DNA of 64,000 nucleotides from Apostichopus japonicus (taxonomy: Eukaryota; Echinodermata; Holothuroidea; Aspidochirotida; Stichopodidae): NCBI RefSeq assembly GCF_037975245.1, contig NC_092571.1:4486001-4550000 (forward strand), read 5' to 3'. Under the pieces are notes generated by a model. That model was not told where the DNA came from. It did no database searches and saw nothing but the letters and a program-made list of their open reading frames with translations. The translations under genes and the position numbers were made by a program. Below, one piece after another: positions 25,581 to 38,722 of this stretch (position 1 is the first letter of the stretch; each line of letters starts with the position of its first letter).

Positions 25581-26760
25581 TTTATTTCGTCCATAAGATA
25601 TGGAAATTTGTCGCCCTGCAGCAAAACACATAAAAAATCAAAGTTTTAAAGTTACAATCAGAATACAGTAAAATATTAGTATAAACAAAACACAGAGAAG
25701 TTGAATGAAAAGGTAAGAATATCAACAGCAACAATATCCATACATGTGAAAAAAATATACACAAATATACATAAAGATGATAGAGAGATGATAGATTACT
25801 TTAACAATTCTACAACAATTTTAACACATATTAAAGTATTTCAGTGCTTATTTAAACAACCACAAAACGCAATACTATGAACTTGGTCACATGATCTTTG
25901 TTAAATACCAATGAGCTATACGATGGCTATCTGTTACCTGGTTTTTGTAGCAAAACCGTTTGCGTTTGACCGTTTGTAAGTAAAACAACAACATAACATT
26001 CGTGGGTTTGAGAATATTCTCCATTGAAAAATTATTTTATACTTTTTAATTTTCAAACCCTCAGTCCGACCAGAAAAACTTTGTGAGAGTTGATATATTT
26101 ACCGTTGCTGGATAGGTAGCTATTTCAATTAACAGCAATTGGGAGCCCGAAGTAAAGCAATCGCTATAATAATCTTTATAATAGCTGGTGTTGGGTGGGG
26201 GATACCACAGAGTAACATGTGATGTGAGGTTCACCACTTGATATATGTGACTGTGTGTGGGAGTGGAGTAAAGTTTTTTTTAAGACGCATCGGGGTTTTT
26301 ATCTCAACGGATTATATAAGTTGCAATGCATCAATTGTTCATTTTAAGTTGTCGACGTCCATGATGGAGCAGTTTTGCCTGGAGATATGTGATTTATAAG
26401 AAGGATACCCCCATCAGTATCAATATCACCATGTGAGCCCTTTCCCAAGTAAATAGGTCAGCGGAGTGTATACGCAAGTTAAGTTAATTGGATGATACTT
26501 ATATACTAACTGCAAAAAGAGAAGAAATAAACAGTTTTCACGAACCCTTGAATTCAGGTTGTATTAAGAGCTCAGCAAACCTTCCCAATGTATCACATTT
26601 TAGAAAGTTAGTAAATATATTATAAATAAAAGTATTGTTATGAAGAAAATTTGTCATGTTGAAGTCACAAGTACATGCACCTATGTGAATGTAATCGGGA
26701 TACTTAGTTTTGGTTGTTGATATTAACATATTTGATTATGCGTTACTCTTATTTCTGCAG
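25581..26760. other. Intron sequence; possible LINE 3' tail at its left edge
   Basis: Immediately right of the GATA array, 25581-25640 reads on the minus strand as GGGCGACAAATTTCC, then TTATGGACGAAATAAA, running into the tetranucleotide. That is how many CR1/L2-type LINE 3' ends look. No coding frame was found. The segment from ~26700 leads into the pyrimidine tract and acceptor of the transmembrane exon. Confidence 0.4.
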
Positions 26761-26845
26761 ACACGAACAACATAATGAAGTTGATGATGATCGTAATTAC
26801 TGTAGTACTCGTCCTGTCTGTGATAATCATCGTATTTGTCTGCAG
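26761..26845 (+). CDS. Ig-superfamily receptor, transmembrane exon
   Basis: An 85-base exon between the acceptor CTTATTTCTGCAG and the donor TGCAG|GTAAGC. With one base from a phase-1 exon it reads DTNNIMKLMM, then about 20 uninterrupted hydrophobic residues (from IVITVVLV to IIIVFVC), and ends in phase 2. Length, hydrophobicity, splice signals and phase all fit a single-pass membrane anchor joined to the Ig exon at 20469-21215, 5.5 kb upstream. The two bases left over join the tail exon type seen at 59829 and 10755 to give an arginine and a basic stop-transfer stretch. It is too short for a simple open-frame search to reveal. Confidence 0.7.
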
Positions 26846-27574
26846 GTAAGCAACGTAATACATTACACATCGACAGAAATATAGTTCACCTTAAACTACC
26901 ACTTATTGTCAATCATAATATTTAAAATAGGAATACATGGTTGATTGCTATTTTATGTAATTTTGCGTTATTTTTTACCAGAATAATTATGTAAATTATA
27001 AAGACAGATAGGTAGTTACGAATGAGTAACAACGAAACAAATCCCCTTTTGAACTTAGACCTTTTGCTAAGGAAGAAAATAGCGTAATTTCTTATAAACT
27101 TAATATATAAATCCATGCCTTGACCACTTCCTAATTTGATTAAATTGCGTTAAATATAAAATTTTCGGATGATTGGTCATCAACTGTACCTCGTCACATT
27201 TAATATATTTTAAATGTCGTATAAATATAATGCGATAAAAAAGATATCCGTGGTTAAAGCAGCTGTTTGAGTTAAATTTTATTAAATCATTAACGATGAC
27301 ATTAAATATGGTTGATTCTCTTGTGTTAGTAAAATTTTTAAGTTGTTTCAATGTTGGGCAGCTACTTCACCCACGTATACGTATACGTGTTACGTATGTA
27401 TCCAATACATTGCCTGAATTATCGAAATTTGTCTTGATCTTCTGCAAACCGATACCCCATTTGGATGAGGTTGGGAGGGGGGCGTTAGATTATTCATGGC
27501 TCGTTTAAGTCCCAAACTTCCAACTGAAATGCAAAATTTCAGCGTCACTTTCCGTGAATAATGATGGAAACTTT

Positions 27575-28375
27575 CTATTGCGTGGCTTGGTCTCTCTGTT
27601 TATTTCATTTTCGTATAAATATTATAGTATATATATATAATATTTAAGTTGAACATCACCGATACATCACAGATAAGAAACACATCTGTCTGTTATTTGC
27701 CTACAATGGGATGTTCTTATCGATATGGATCGTAGATTCACGCTAGTTATTCCAAGTAGATACTCACACGGAGATTATCAATCGAACATTTTCAATCCTA
27801 CTATGCGATGATGTTTGATGCGATTTGGAGAGGAAATTATCTGCCATTCGTTTCATGATTTTGTTTTAGTCCTAAGCCTGCAACTAGAAAAAACGGGACA
27901 ACGTAATTAATTCTCTCTTATTTTGGCAACACTTCAAAAGGTAGTCAGCAATTTAATGATTTCTTTCAATTTGGAGATTTTACCTTTTTCTGTAGGGTCT
28001 TCTTCATATTAATGATCCTGCTAGCCAAATTTTCAGCATACTGATTTGACTTGTTGTCACTATAAGTTTAACTGAAAATCAACTATATGTTTGTTTGGCT
28101 GAAGATGTCACTCCGCCTTTCCAAACATTTCATTTTCATTAAAATATGAGACAGTACTTAGATTAGTGTTAAAATTCATAGGGATGACTCACACCGGATA
28201 CATATCTGACCGAAATGTTGTGTACAATCGGTTGTTTTTTCGGACATGTATCTTAGATTCAAGGGTTATATACTCAGGGAAGAGGACTCACTCAATGATT
28301 ACGATCAAGTTTTTGTGAATATTTTCAAACCTACACCTAACACAATGTGATTACAAAATGCAGTAAGAGATTTTT

Positions 28376-28421
<46 letters not shown>

Positions 28422-29920
28422 TCTCTCTGTTTATTCAATTTCAATGTCATGGATATATGACTTTATAGATATGTATTTAACATTTTAATATTATGTGGTA
28501 CTTATATTTGAGACACCATATACATATCTGTCCGTACTTCTAATGGGTGCTCTTTCTGATATAGATCATGATTCAATAGTTACTTATTCCAAGTAGATAC
28601 ACGAACGGAGATTATTCTTTGTACTTGGTATTTTCATTCAAAACCTTTAACTGGAAAGCGATATTACAAACAAAGCCTGCAGGGACAGTTATTAACTCAT
28701 AGCTTAAATGTGATTTAAGATGTTTTGAATCTTGTAGCGACTTTTACCTCTTTTCTCTGTTTCATTCTTCGTCATGTTCATGGTTTTCCTGCCTTTTAGT
28801 TTTATTGGCAAGATAAACCAGCTATCAGGTCAACCTCTTCTTATTCGATTGTAGGATATGACTTGGTTTCTCTGATATTTTTTTCACAAAAAAAAATTAA
28901 AGAGTTGAAGGTTACCGAGCTGTGTCAAACCGGAGACATATATGTCCGTAGTTACATTTAAAATGTGATACACTTTTCCATATGCATGGATACTGGAGCA
29001 AATCTTTATTTATTTTAAGCAGATAATCACACGGATATAATCAGTTGTACTGTCATGATTATGGTTTCTTCAATCCAAAACCTTCAACAGGAAACAGCAC
29101 TGCAACGATCATTTGTTTGTGGTCTTGAAAGCCAAGCGTATAAAGGAGTCAAAGATATCTTCTAGGGATATGTCTTTACGGAGATTTGCCATCTTTCTGT
29201 TATTCCTCGAAATGTTCATAATAACACTCTCTTTTCTTGAGACAACTGATTGTATTTTGTAATGTCAAGATAGACCAACTAGCAGATCAACATATTAGTA
29301 TTCGCTTGTTTTTCTACTGTGTGCCTTGGTCTTTCTACATATATTTCCTTCCATATAACTATTTGTAGTACTATATATAGAGTTGAACATCACCGATATA
29401 TCACAGACAGGAAACATATCTGTTTGTACTTTGTTTGTACGCGGGATTGTTCTTTTTTATATGGATCGTAGATTTAAGTGTTAGTTATTCCATTTAAATT
29501 TAAATCAATCGAACATTCATGATTTGTTTCCAATCCTAAACAAACGTCTAACGCAAAACATGAACGTAGTTGATGATTCATATCTCTGAAATATTTTAAT
29601 ATGGATATTTTACCTTTTCTGGTTTCCTCTTCGTATGTTCCTGCTAGCAAAAGTTTCCGCATACTGATTGTGAGTTTTGTTGTTAATGGCCAAACTAAAA
29701 ATCAGCAATTTATTGTTTGACTTTAGGATATCAGACTGGCTTTCCAAGTCATTTCTTTTCATAAAAAATATCACACCGTAGACAAATGCGGCCGTAAAGT
29801 TGTGTACAATCAAAGGTTTTTGGGGATATATATCATAAATTTAACTGTTATACACTCGATGTGAAATACTCATATTCAGAATATCTATTGTACTTTTCTG
29901 ATTTGTCTTTAAGCCCAATT
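27575..29920 (+). pseudogene. Array of six degenerate V-like Ig exon relics, part 1
   Basis: Relics begin at about 27575, 27975, 28425, 28745, 29175 and 29600. Each repeats, with decay, the order of the functional V-like exon: a pyrimidine-rich leader (TTTCATTCTTCG type), GATCAACT-like ligand-strand DNA, ATTGTAGGATGTGACTT (the VGCD strand), TTGAACATCACCGA, ACATATCTGTCCGTAC, and TTATTCCAAGTAGATACTCACACGGAGATTAT-like DNA given here only in part. All are on the + strand. None keeps an open frame, and none includes the C2 domain. Confidence 0.75.
28377..28418. repeat. (TA)n microsatellite
   Basis: A perfect TA tract separating two V-like relics. Confidence 0.95.
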
Positions 29921-30026
29921 ATGAAACTATTCATTTTGTTTTTCCCAAAAAGTACAAAGTAAAGGGAAGTCTTCCATCAAGCTTAAAAACTTAACAGTGT
30001 GGAAGACTCCCTGATGAAAGAAAAGG

Positions 30027-30160
<134 letters not shown>

Positions 30161-30224
30161 ACCTATACATAAATATAAATATAAATTATATGTTCATTAT
30201 ATATATATATAATAATTACATACG

Positions 30225-31060
30225 GGTATATTTTGGTAGTAGTCAGTAACAAGCTATTATTTCCTTACATAACCACTTCTTAAAGGATGTGACTGACTTT
30301 TCATATTGAGATTATAGTGGGCATGATTAGCATGCCTCGTGTTATGATTATGTACATCTCTGTTACTGGTCTTGTAGTTAAATAATGTAAGCTTAACTTT
30401 AATGAGATTGTGCAATTTTAGTAAGTTGAGTTTCTTAAATAGGGGACTGGTTTTTCACGTGGGGCTGAGTGTGTTATGTGGCGAATGGCTGCCATTTGGA
30501 GTATTATAAGATTGTTAAGGTTGGTGTTGTATGTACCAGACCAAATAATGGAACAATAAGTAAGATTCGGGACAATCAGGGTCTGGTATAGTGTTCTGAG
30601 TATGTTTTCCGATAGATAATATTTCAACTTAGATAATATGCCAACATTCCGGCGTGCAATTATACTGCAAATAGTTGAAATATGGTTGCGCCAGCTCAGT
30701 TTACAATCAATATTTACACCTAAAAACTTAGCAGTAGGAACTTTCTTAATTATTATCCCGTCCATCTATATATCTTTATTCCAAATTAGTGTATTACGAG
30801 TATTCAAGACAATGTAATTACTTTTTTGTACATTTAGTGTTAAGTTATTGGCTGAAAACCAATTACAAAATTTATTTAATTCTATTGACACGTTTGAAAA
30901 TACTGTGATTATGTCGTCGCTGTCGAAGAAAATACTGGTGTCATCAGCAAAGAGAATGAATTTGGCTAATTTGGGGACATGACAAATATCGTAAATATAT
31001 AGAATCAATAACAAAAACCTAAGACTGAACCCTGTGGAACGCCGCAAAGAATTTGAGCAA
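30225..31060 (-). mobile_element. CR1/L2/jockey-group LINE, 3' fragment
   Basis: The minus strand shows the reverse-transcriptase motif GVPQGSVLG near 31035, a frameshift, then LYIYDICHVPKLAKFILFADDTSIFF-like sequence given here in part: the catalytic FADD is at ~30945. It continues with KFLGVNIDCKLSWRNHI (~30715) and the thumb-region LYQTLIVPNLTYC (~30580). An in-frame stop at ~30766 and the frameshift make it inactive. It inserted into the V-like relic array, opposite to its direction. Confidence 0.85.
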
Positions 31061-31064
31061 AATC

Positions 31065-31370
31065 GGATTTGGAGTTTTTATACAAGGTATACTGATATCT
31101 GTTCAAACTATAGCTTTCAGGCCTGTTGAGAGCTATATGAGAACTAAAAAAAGGAAAAACGAGACATACTTCACTCTGTTATTAACACACCATGAAAGCA
31201 CCGGAGACATATATCTGTCAGTACGTTTGTGTAGAATTAGATACTTTTTCGATATTGATCATGGATCGTGAATTAATTCGTTATTCCAAATGAAACTCTG
31301 GAAGCCAAGATAACTTTTGTACTTCATGCAAGTAGAAAACGACACAACAAATTTCAATCCCTGTTATGAA
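31065..31370 (+). pseudogene. Degenerate V-like Ig exon relic
   Basis: The landmarks CACCGGAGACATATATCTGTC (shortened here by decay elsewhere), GTACGTTTGTGTA and GATATTGATCATGGATCG at ~31195-31265 match the middle of the V-like exon. Its left end is cut by the LINE. Confidence 0.6.
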
Positions 31371-31393
31371 CCACCCGATATACATAGAGAACT

Positions 31394-31640
31394 AGTTACT
31401 ACTGTAAATCTTAAAAATTTGTACAACAGTAAAAACTGGATCGTGCTATAAATCGGTAGCATGTGATATTAGGATTACAGTAAGAACTGAGGATATGTGT
31501 AATTCCAACAAATTCAGTACAAATACCTTCAGTTCTTACTGTAAACTTTATAACACATGCTCCCGAGTTATCAAATTAGTCATCACGATCCAGTTTTTAC
31601 AGCGGTACAAAACATTTGATATACAGTAGTTACTGTAATC
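31394..31640. mobile_element. Foldback MITE-like element, about 250 bases
   Basis: The left half contains AGTAAAAACTGGATCGTG and ACAGTAAGAACTGA. The right half contains their inverted forms, TCAGTTCTTACTGT and CACGATCCAGTTTTTAC, and the outer ends AGTTACTACTGTAAATC and GATTACAGTAACTACTG-type repeats also invert. The two halves could pair almost end to end. No coding sequence. Confidence 0.7.
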
Positions 31641-31744
31641 TCTGTGTGAATCGGATGTATAAACGCAAGCATGAATGGAGTTGATGATTCATCGAACTGA
31701 AATATTTTGCAAAGGATATTTTACCTTTTCTGTCTTCCTCTTCA

Positions 31745-33400
31745 GTTGAACTTTAGTGAACTGAGCTTATACAATGAAGAGATTTTAAATGCTTCTGTTT
31801 TATTCTGATTGTACTCTTATTGTCAAGCACGACCAACTATCAGATCAACACTTTTTACTTTGATTGTAGGTATATGATTTTTGCTTTCAATATAAATACT
31901 ATATAGTACTATATATTATAATTAAACGTCAGCGAGATGTCCGACACCGGAGACATATCTGTCCGTACTTTTGTGTACAATTGGGGTTTCTTTCTGATGT
32001 AGAGCACTGATATCAACATTTAATTATGCCAAGTAGAGCAACACAAGTTGTAGTTGCAGGATTTGGGTATTTTGATCCTGCTTTTTTAACCGGGCCATTG
32101 TAATTTAAGCCTGCTGGAACGTCGTTAACACTATTTATAGAACTGGAATCTGGAAAATGTAGTGATTTTACATTTTCTGTTTCATTCTTCGTAATGTTCC
32201 TGCTAGCGTCATTTTCCGAAGGGATCTGATTGTTATATTTTTGTAAAGATGGATCAAATAGCAGGTCAAACTGTTCTTATTCAAAATTGTATGATGTGAC
32301 ATTGCCTTCTCTCATAATTCATATTCATTTAAATATCATTAAGATGTACTTATAGATTTGAGTGGAATGTCACCGAGCTGTGTCACACCGTAGCCATATG
32401 TCCGTACTTTGTGTACGATGGGATATTCTCTCAGATATGGATCCTGGATTCAATCGTTATTTGTTACATGTAGATACTCACAGTCCTAAACCTTCTACAG
32501 GAACGCGACACTGCAACATTAATCTGCGGTAGTTAACATACAGCGTATAAAGGCTGTTTCAGATTTTTTAATCTGGAATCATTCAAATTGGGTCTTCGCG
32601 TCTTCCTGCTTCATTTCTCGAAATGTTCCTTATTAATTATGTTCCCGAGGGCACTGAATGGACTTGTTGTCCAACTATGAGATGAAAATATTGTTTTCGG
32701 TTGTAGGATGTGACTTTATCTTTCCTAGATTTCCTTTTTCCTATGAACATTATGTACCACACGGGAGACATATGTGCCCGTACTTTTCCTTACTGATCGT
32801 TCTTATTCCAAGTACTGTGCTCATACGGAGCTTAGGTATTGTGTTTAAAGGACTTGGTTTTTGTAATCCTACATTTTAACTGGACCGCGATATAGCAGCA
32901 AAATCAGCTTCGTCAGCCGAAAGAAAGTTTAATGAACTGAAATCTTGCAAAAATAGTGATTTTACATTTTCTATGTTATTCTTCGTGAGTTTCCTGCTCA
33001 TGTCATTTGCCAAAGGGAAATGATTGTGATTTTTACTATCTAGCTGGATCATCTATCAGATGAAATTGTTGGGATTCGATGTAATTTATAAGATGTGATT
33101 TGCCTTCTCTTTTCATATCGTATAGATGTACTTAGATTAGATTGGGGCGTCAACGAGTTTTCCCTTACCGGACACATATCTGTCATACTTTAGTGTACGA
33201 TGGGCTGCTCTTTCCGATATGTGTACTGGAATTCAATCGTTATGTATTCCAAGTAGTTACTCACATGAAGATTTAAATCAATCGTAATTTCATGATTTTG
33301 GTATTTACATCTTAAATTACAAATTTCTTGTTAACAAAATCACTTTTGATATACTTTTATTAGAGATGGAAGTCACCGACATGCCCCAAACCGGAGGCAC
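31745..33400 (+). repeat. Higher-order repeat unit 1 (1.655 kb) of V-like relics
   Basis: Contains four V-like relics (starts ~31785, 32150, 32575, 32940) and a short fifth fragment at ~33340. Anchor GATTTTAAATG is at 31781, 33435 and 35091 in the three units, giving periods of 1654 and 1656 bases. A short open frame at 32658-32879 reads VVGCDFIFPRFPFSYE, the B strand of the V-like domain, but then loses homology. Confidence 0.9.
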
Positions 33401-35055
33401 AAACAGTACTAAAAACTGAAATTATACAATGAAGAGATTTTAAATGTTTCTGTTTTATTCTGATTGTACTCTTATTGTCAAGCACGACCAACTATCAGAT
33501 CAACACTTTGTACTTTGGTTGTAGGTATATGATTTTTGCTTTCAATATAAATACTATATAGTACTATATATTATAATTAAACGTCAGCGAGATGCACGAC
33601 ACCGGAGACATATCTGTCCGTACTTTTGTGTACAATTGGGGTTTCTTTCTGATGTAGAGCACTGATATCAACATTTAATTATGCGAAGTAGAGCAACACA
33701 AATTGTATTTGCAGGATTTGGGTATTTTGATCCTGCTTTTTTAACCGGGCCATTGTAATTTAAGCCTGCTGGAACGTCGTTAACACTATTTATAGAACTG
33801 GAATCTGGAAAATGTAGTGATTTTACATTTTCTGTTTCATTCTTCGTAATATTCCTGCTAGCGTCATTTTCCGAAGGGATCTGATTGTTATATTTTTGTA
33901 AAGATGGATCAAATATCAAGTCAAACTGTTCTTATTCAAAATTGTATGATGTGACATTGCCTTCTCTGATAATTCATATTCATTTAAATATCATTAAGAT
34001 GTACTTAGATTTGAGTGGAATGTCACCGAGCTGTGTCACACCGTAGCCATATGTCCGTACTTTGTGTACGATGGGATATTCTCTCAGATCAGGACCCTTG
34101 ATTCAATCGTTATTTGTTACATGTAGATACTCACAGTCCTAAACCTTCTACAGGAACGCGACACTGCAACATTAATCTGCGGTAGTTAACATACAGCGTA
34201 TTAAGGCTGTTTCAGATTTTTTTAATCTGGAATCATTCAATATAGGGTCTTCGCGTCTTCCTGCTTCATTTCTCGAAATGTTCCTTATTAATTCTGTTCC
34301 CGAGGGCACTGAATGGACTTGTTGTCCAACTATGAGATGAAAATATTGTTTTCGGTTGTAGGATGTGACTTTATCTTTCCTAGATTTCCTTTTTCCTATG
34401 AACATTATGTACCACACCGGAGACATATCTGCCCGTACTTTTCCTTACGGATCGTTCTTATTCCAAGTACTGTGCTCATACGGAGCTTAGGTATTGTGTT
34501 TAAAGGACTTGGATTTTGTAATCCTACATTTTAACTGGACCGCGATATAGCAGCAAAATCAGCTTCGTCAGCCGAAAGAAAGTTTAATGAACTGAAATCT
34601 TGCAAAAATTGTGATTTTACATTTTCTATTTTATTCTTCGTAAGTTTCCTGCTCATGTCATTTTCCAAAGGGAAATGATTGTGATTTTTACTATCTAGCT
34701 GGATCATCTATCAGATGAAATTGTTGGGATTCGATGTAATTTATAAGATGTGATTTGCCTTCTCTTTTCATATCGTATAGATGTACTTAGATTAGATTGG
34801 AGCGTCAACGAGCATTCCCTTACCGGACACATACCTGTCATACTTTAGTGTACGATGGGCTGCTCTTTCCGATATGTATCCTGGAATTCAATCGTTATGT
34901 ATTTCAAGTAGTTACTCACATGAAGATTTAAATCAATCGTAATTTCATGATTTTGGTATTTCCATCTTAAATTACAAATTCCTTGTTAACATAAACACTT
35001 TTGATATACTTTTATTAGAGATGAACGTCACCGACATGCCCCAAACCGGAGGCAC
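33401..35055 (+). repeat. Higher-order repeat unit 2 (1.655 kb) of V-like relics
   Basis: Near-identical to unit 1, differing by scattered substitutions and single-base indels. The VVGCDFIFPRF frame recurs at 34313-34534. Confidence 0.9.
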
Positions 35056-36290
35056 AAACAGTACTAAAAACTGAGATTATACAATTAACAGATTTTAAAT
35101 GTTTCTGTTTTATTCTGATTGTACTCTTATTGTCAAGCACGACCAACTATCAGATCAACACTTTGTACTTTGGTTGTAGGTATGATTTTCTCTCTCCATA
35201 TAAATACTATATAGTACTATAGATTATAATTAAACGTCAGCGAGATGTCCGACACCGGAGACATATCTGTCCGTACTTTTGTGTACAATTGGGGTTTCTT
35301 TCTGATGTAGAGCACGGATATCAATATTTAATTATGCGAAGTAGAGCAACACAAATTGTATTTACAGGATTTGGGTATTTTGATCCTGCTTTTTTTAACC
35401 GGGCCATTGTAAATTAAGCCTGCTGGAACGTCGTTAACACTATTTATAGAACTGTAATCTGGAAAATGTAGTGATTTTACATTTCCTGTTTCATTCTTCG
35501 TAATATTCCTGCTAGCGTCATTTTCCGAAGGTATCTGATTGTTATATTTTTGTAAAGATGGATCAAATGTCAGGTCAAACTGTTCTCATTCAAAATTGTA
35601 TGATGTGACATTACCTTCTCTGATAATTCATATTCATTTAAATATCATATAGATGTACTTAGATTTGAGTGGAATGTCACCGAGCTGTGTCACACCGTAG
35701 TCATATGTCCGTACTTTGTGTATGATGGGATACTCTCTCAGATATGGATCCTGGATTCAATCGTTATTTATTACATGTAGATACTCACAGTCCTAAACCT
35801 TCTACAGGAACGCGACACTGCAATATTAATCTGCGGTAGTTAACATACAGCGTATAAAGGCTGTTTCAGCTTTTTTAATCTGGAATCATTCAATATAGGG
35901 TCTTCGCGTCTTCCTGCTTCATTTCTCGAAATGTTCCTTATTAATTCTGTTCCCGAGGGCACTGAATGGACTTGTTGTCCAACTATGAGATGAAAATATT
36001 GTTTTCGGTTGTGGGATGTGACTTTATCTTTCCTAGATTTCCTTTTTCCTATGAACATTATGTACCACACCGGAGACATATCTGCCCGTACTTTTCCCTA
36101 CGGATCGTTCTTATTCCAAGTACTGTGCTCATACGGAGCTTAGGTATTGTGTTTAAAGGACTTGGTTTTTCAATCCTACAATTTAACTGGAACGCGATAT
36201 AGCGGCAAAATCAACTGGAACGTCGTAAACTAGAGCCGAAAAAAAGTTTAATGAACTGATCTCTTGCAAAAATAGTGATTTTACATTTTC
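35056..36290 (+). repeat. Higher-order repeat unit 3 (partial) of V-like relics
   Basis: The third copy follows units 1 and 2 closely for about 1.2 kb, including the VVGCDFIFPRF frame at 35966-36202. It then diverges after the AGTGATTTTACATTTTCTA landmark near 36280. Confidence 0.9.
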
Positions 36291-36420
36291 TATTGATGTC
36301 TTTTCCCGAGAGAGTATTGATTGGAAATGTTATTGTCAACTATCAGATCAAAACGATTTTTCGGTTGTTGGATGTGGCTTGGCTATTCAGATAAATGCTC
36401 ATATAAATACTATATAAATG
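36291..36420 (+). pseudogene. Last V-like relic of the array
   Basis: ATCAGATCAAAACGATTTTT followed by GGTTGTTGGATGTGGCTTGG near 36345-36380 is the VGC strand region of the V-like exon. Nothing recognisable follows. Confidence 0.6.
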
Positions 36421-38330
36421 TACTTAAAAACAGCTTATAGAAAGTTTATATCATGGATATTATGAAGGTCAATATTTAATAACAGTCTTCGTGAAGGAAA
36501 AGTCCTATAATGGAAAGTCTGCTTTATTGTTGCGGGATCTACTTGGGTCCACTATTATACAAAGTGAATAGTAAACCATTTCGATTGGTTCATGATATTG
36601 AGTACATATGGACGTTTATCAACAGTCATTTTGAATCAAAGGTACATCAAATGAGGCAATACGATTTCTAAGACATACATTGTAAAGTAATGTAAAGTAA
36701 TCGTGTCTTGCCTTACAACATTGACATATTTTAGGTATTTTTAAGGTTGACTGTTATTCAAGCTGAAACGTTAACTCAAGATAGGTATACGTATACAAAA
36801 TTAACTCGTGTATGTATGGATCTCGTAAGGACCTCCATCGGCCCAGACAGCTACGCATAGGTTGAAAGTGAGTAACAGGCGTCAATAAAGGTCCGAATAA
36901 TGTTCACATACTGATTATGATTGAACCATGGGTGTATCTATCTGATGAAACACAGGTTCACAAGGAACAGTGTCATTTATAACCGACTTTCGATTTGCCT
37001 AATGAAATACATATTAACAAAAGTTCATGCGATCTACTTCACTAAATTGTTAACATAAGAGTTGTTCTATTACCTTGAATACCCTAGAGAACCAAAACAC
37101 AGAAAAGATTTATCATTCATTAGCGGAGGGGAAAGTAAAAAACTTGGTTAAGTGTGAATAGTCTATTGTTCCTGAAGAAGTGAACGTAGTTATGACACCT
37201 TAAGTAGCTTTGGCCTATTATTCAAAACAACTGTTCGTGACAACATATGAAGTATTCCAAGCATTCAGTGTAAACATTACCTTAAGTAGAAGTAATTTAA
37301 TTGTGCTTTTAAGTAGTATCAGTTTCCATTCTATAACAAAAAACAAGGTAATAAATGTTAGCCATCAACTGGGATTTATTATCACACAGAATAATGGGAA
37401 TATTTAGGTGTAAGTGAAAGTGATTTTAAGAAATGTCAATAAATGAAAGAACATTCTTTGAAAGACTAATAGTAAGCTCGAACTCGGTGAAGATGTCACA
37501 TATAAACCGAGTACGTATTCGTGTATAATCAGTTCACTCTATGATTCTACTATGTATACTTGTTTGTTATATATAAATGCCAAGTGATGGAGAAAATTTA
37601 AACAATTTATAAGTTTGTAATCTTGGACAGAAAGAAAGAAATTTGTCAATTACAGTATTTTAATGAAAAGGCAACAGATATTGTTTACTTATGATATATT
37701 TTTCTTCTAATTCTCCCGTCTCTTCGTATATTTATAGTATTAAACAAGTACCAAAGACGATCATTGAATAAACTGCTTATTAAACTCTAAATGGTCACAA
37801 ATAATCAAGAAAAACACGCAGTGTAATAATGTATTTACTACTGGAAACTTAACTATACACAAGTTATTGTTCGGACGTTTTCAATGTCATTCGGGAGAAA
37901 ATTTAATTTTTGTCTTTTGTCTTTATAAACAAGGTAAATTTCCCCCAAACTATTTTGATCAGTAAATGGAACGAATTCCTTGATTAATCCTATAGTTGAA
38001 TCTTGCAGAGTCAAAAAATAATCAATAAGAACAGAAAAAGAGTCAAGTGCATTTATAATATTTTATAATTTGCAATAACAGACTTGGTATCGTCTACTTA
38101 GCCTTTAAGATAAGAGATTTTCAATTAGAAATATTTCCGTGGATCTTTGCACAGAATTAGGCCATCAGCTGAAGGTCGAAATTTGCTTGTTTCGTTCCAG
38201 CAACTGCGGGACTAAACTTTCTCTACAGCATTGAACACATAAAGTAACGAAGATTAAAGATCCAAAAGTTCTCTATGTATCATGTGATATGAATTGTCCA
38301 ATGAGCCATGAGCTCTGAGTGCACTCAACA
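36421..38330. other. No gene recognised
   Basis: AT-rich DNA without conserved frames, terminal repeats or Ig relics that I can see. Confidence 0.4.
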
Positions 38331-38333
38331 AAC

Positions 38334-38615
38334 ATGGCGGCCCCCGCGGGAGCTAGTCAGTCTCCACCACACAAAATATACAGTGATTAATGCACATTGA
38401 TTCTGTAAAATTTGAAGCAGTCAAGGCACTGACGAATATACGATGGAATAAAGTTACTTCCTGCGCTAAAGAGTGGCTTAATCTCAGCGTCAGAGACAAT
38501 GAAATCGCCGAACAAATCCAATACATGGGGTTACTCGATGGCCTTCTACGATCAAGCGTGTGTTCAACATCATATGATGGGGTTCCACGATACGTGTTAA
38601 AGGCGGTTCATTGAT
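38334..38615 (+). other. Unassigned open frames, possibly part of a Harbinger DNA-binding gene
   Basis: An ATG at 38334 opens MAAPAGASQSPPHKIYSD and stops. In another frame, 38390-38614 reads KALTNIRWNKVTSCAKEWL, which loosely resembles the Myb/SANT-like partner proteins of PIF/Harbinger transposons. The link rests on weak similarity and on the transposase lying just downstream. Confidence 0.2.
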
Positions 38616-38722
38616 AGCAAACGCATCATTACTGCAAGAAAACGGACAGTACCAGAGGAGACCCCATATGATTTGAAACGAAGAAGCGACGGAAAAGATC
38701 GAGGCAACCAAGCAGAAGCTCT

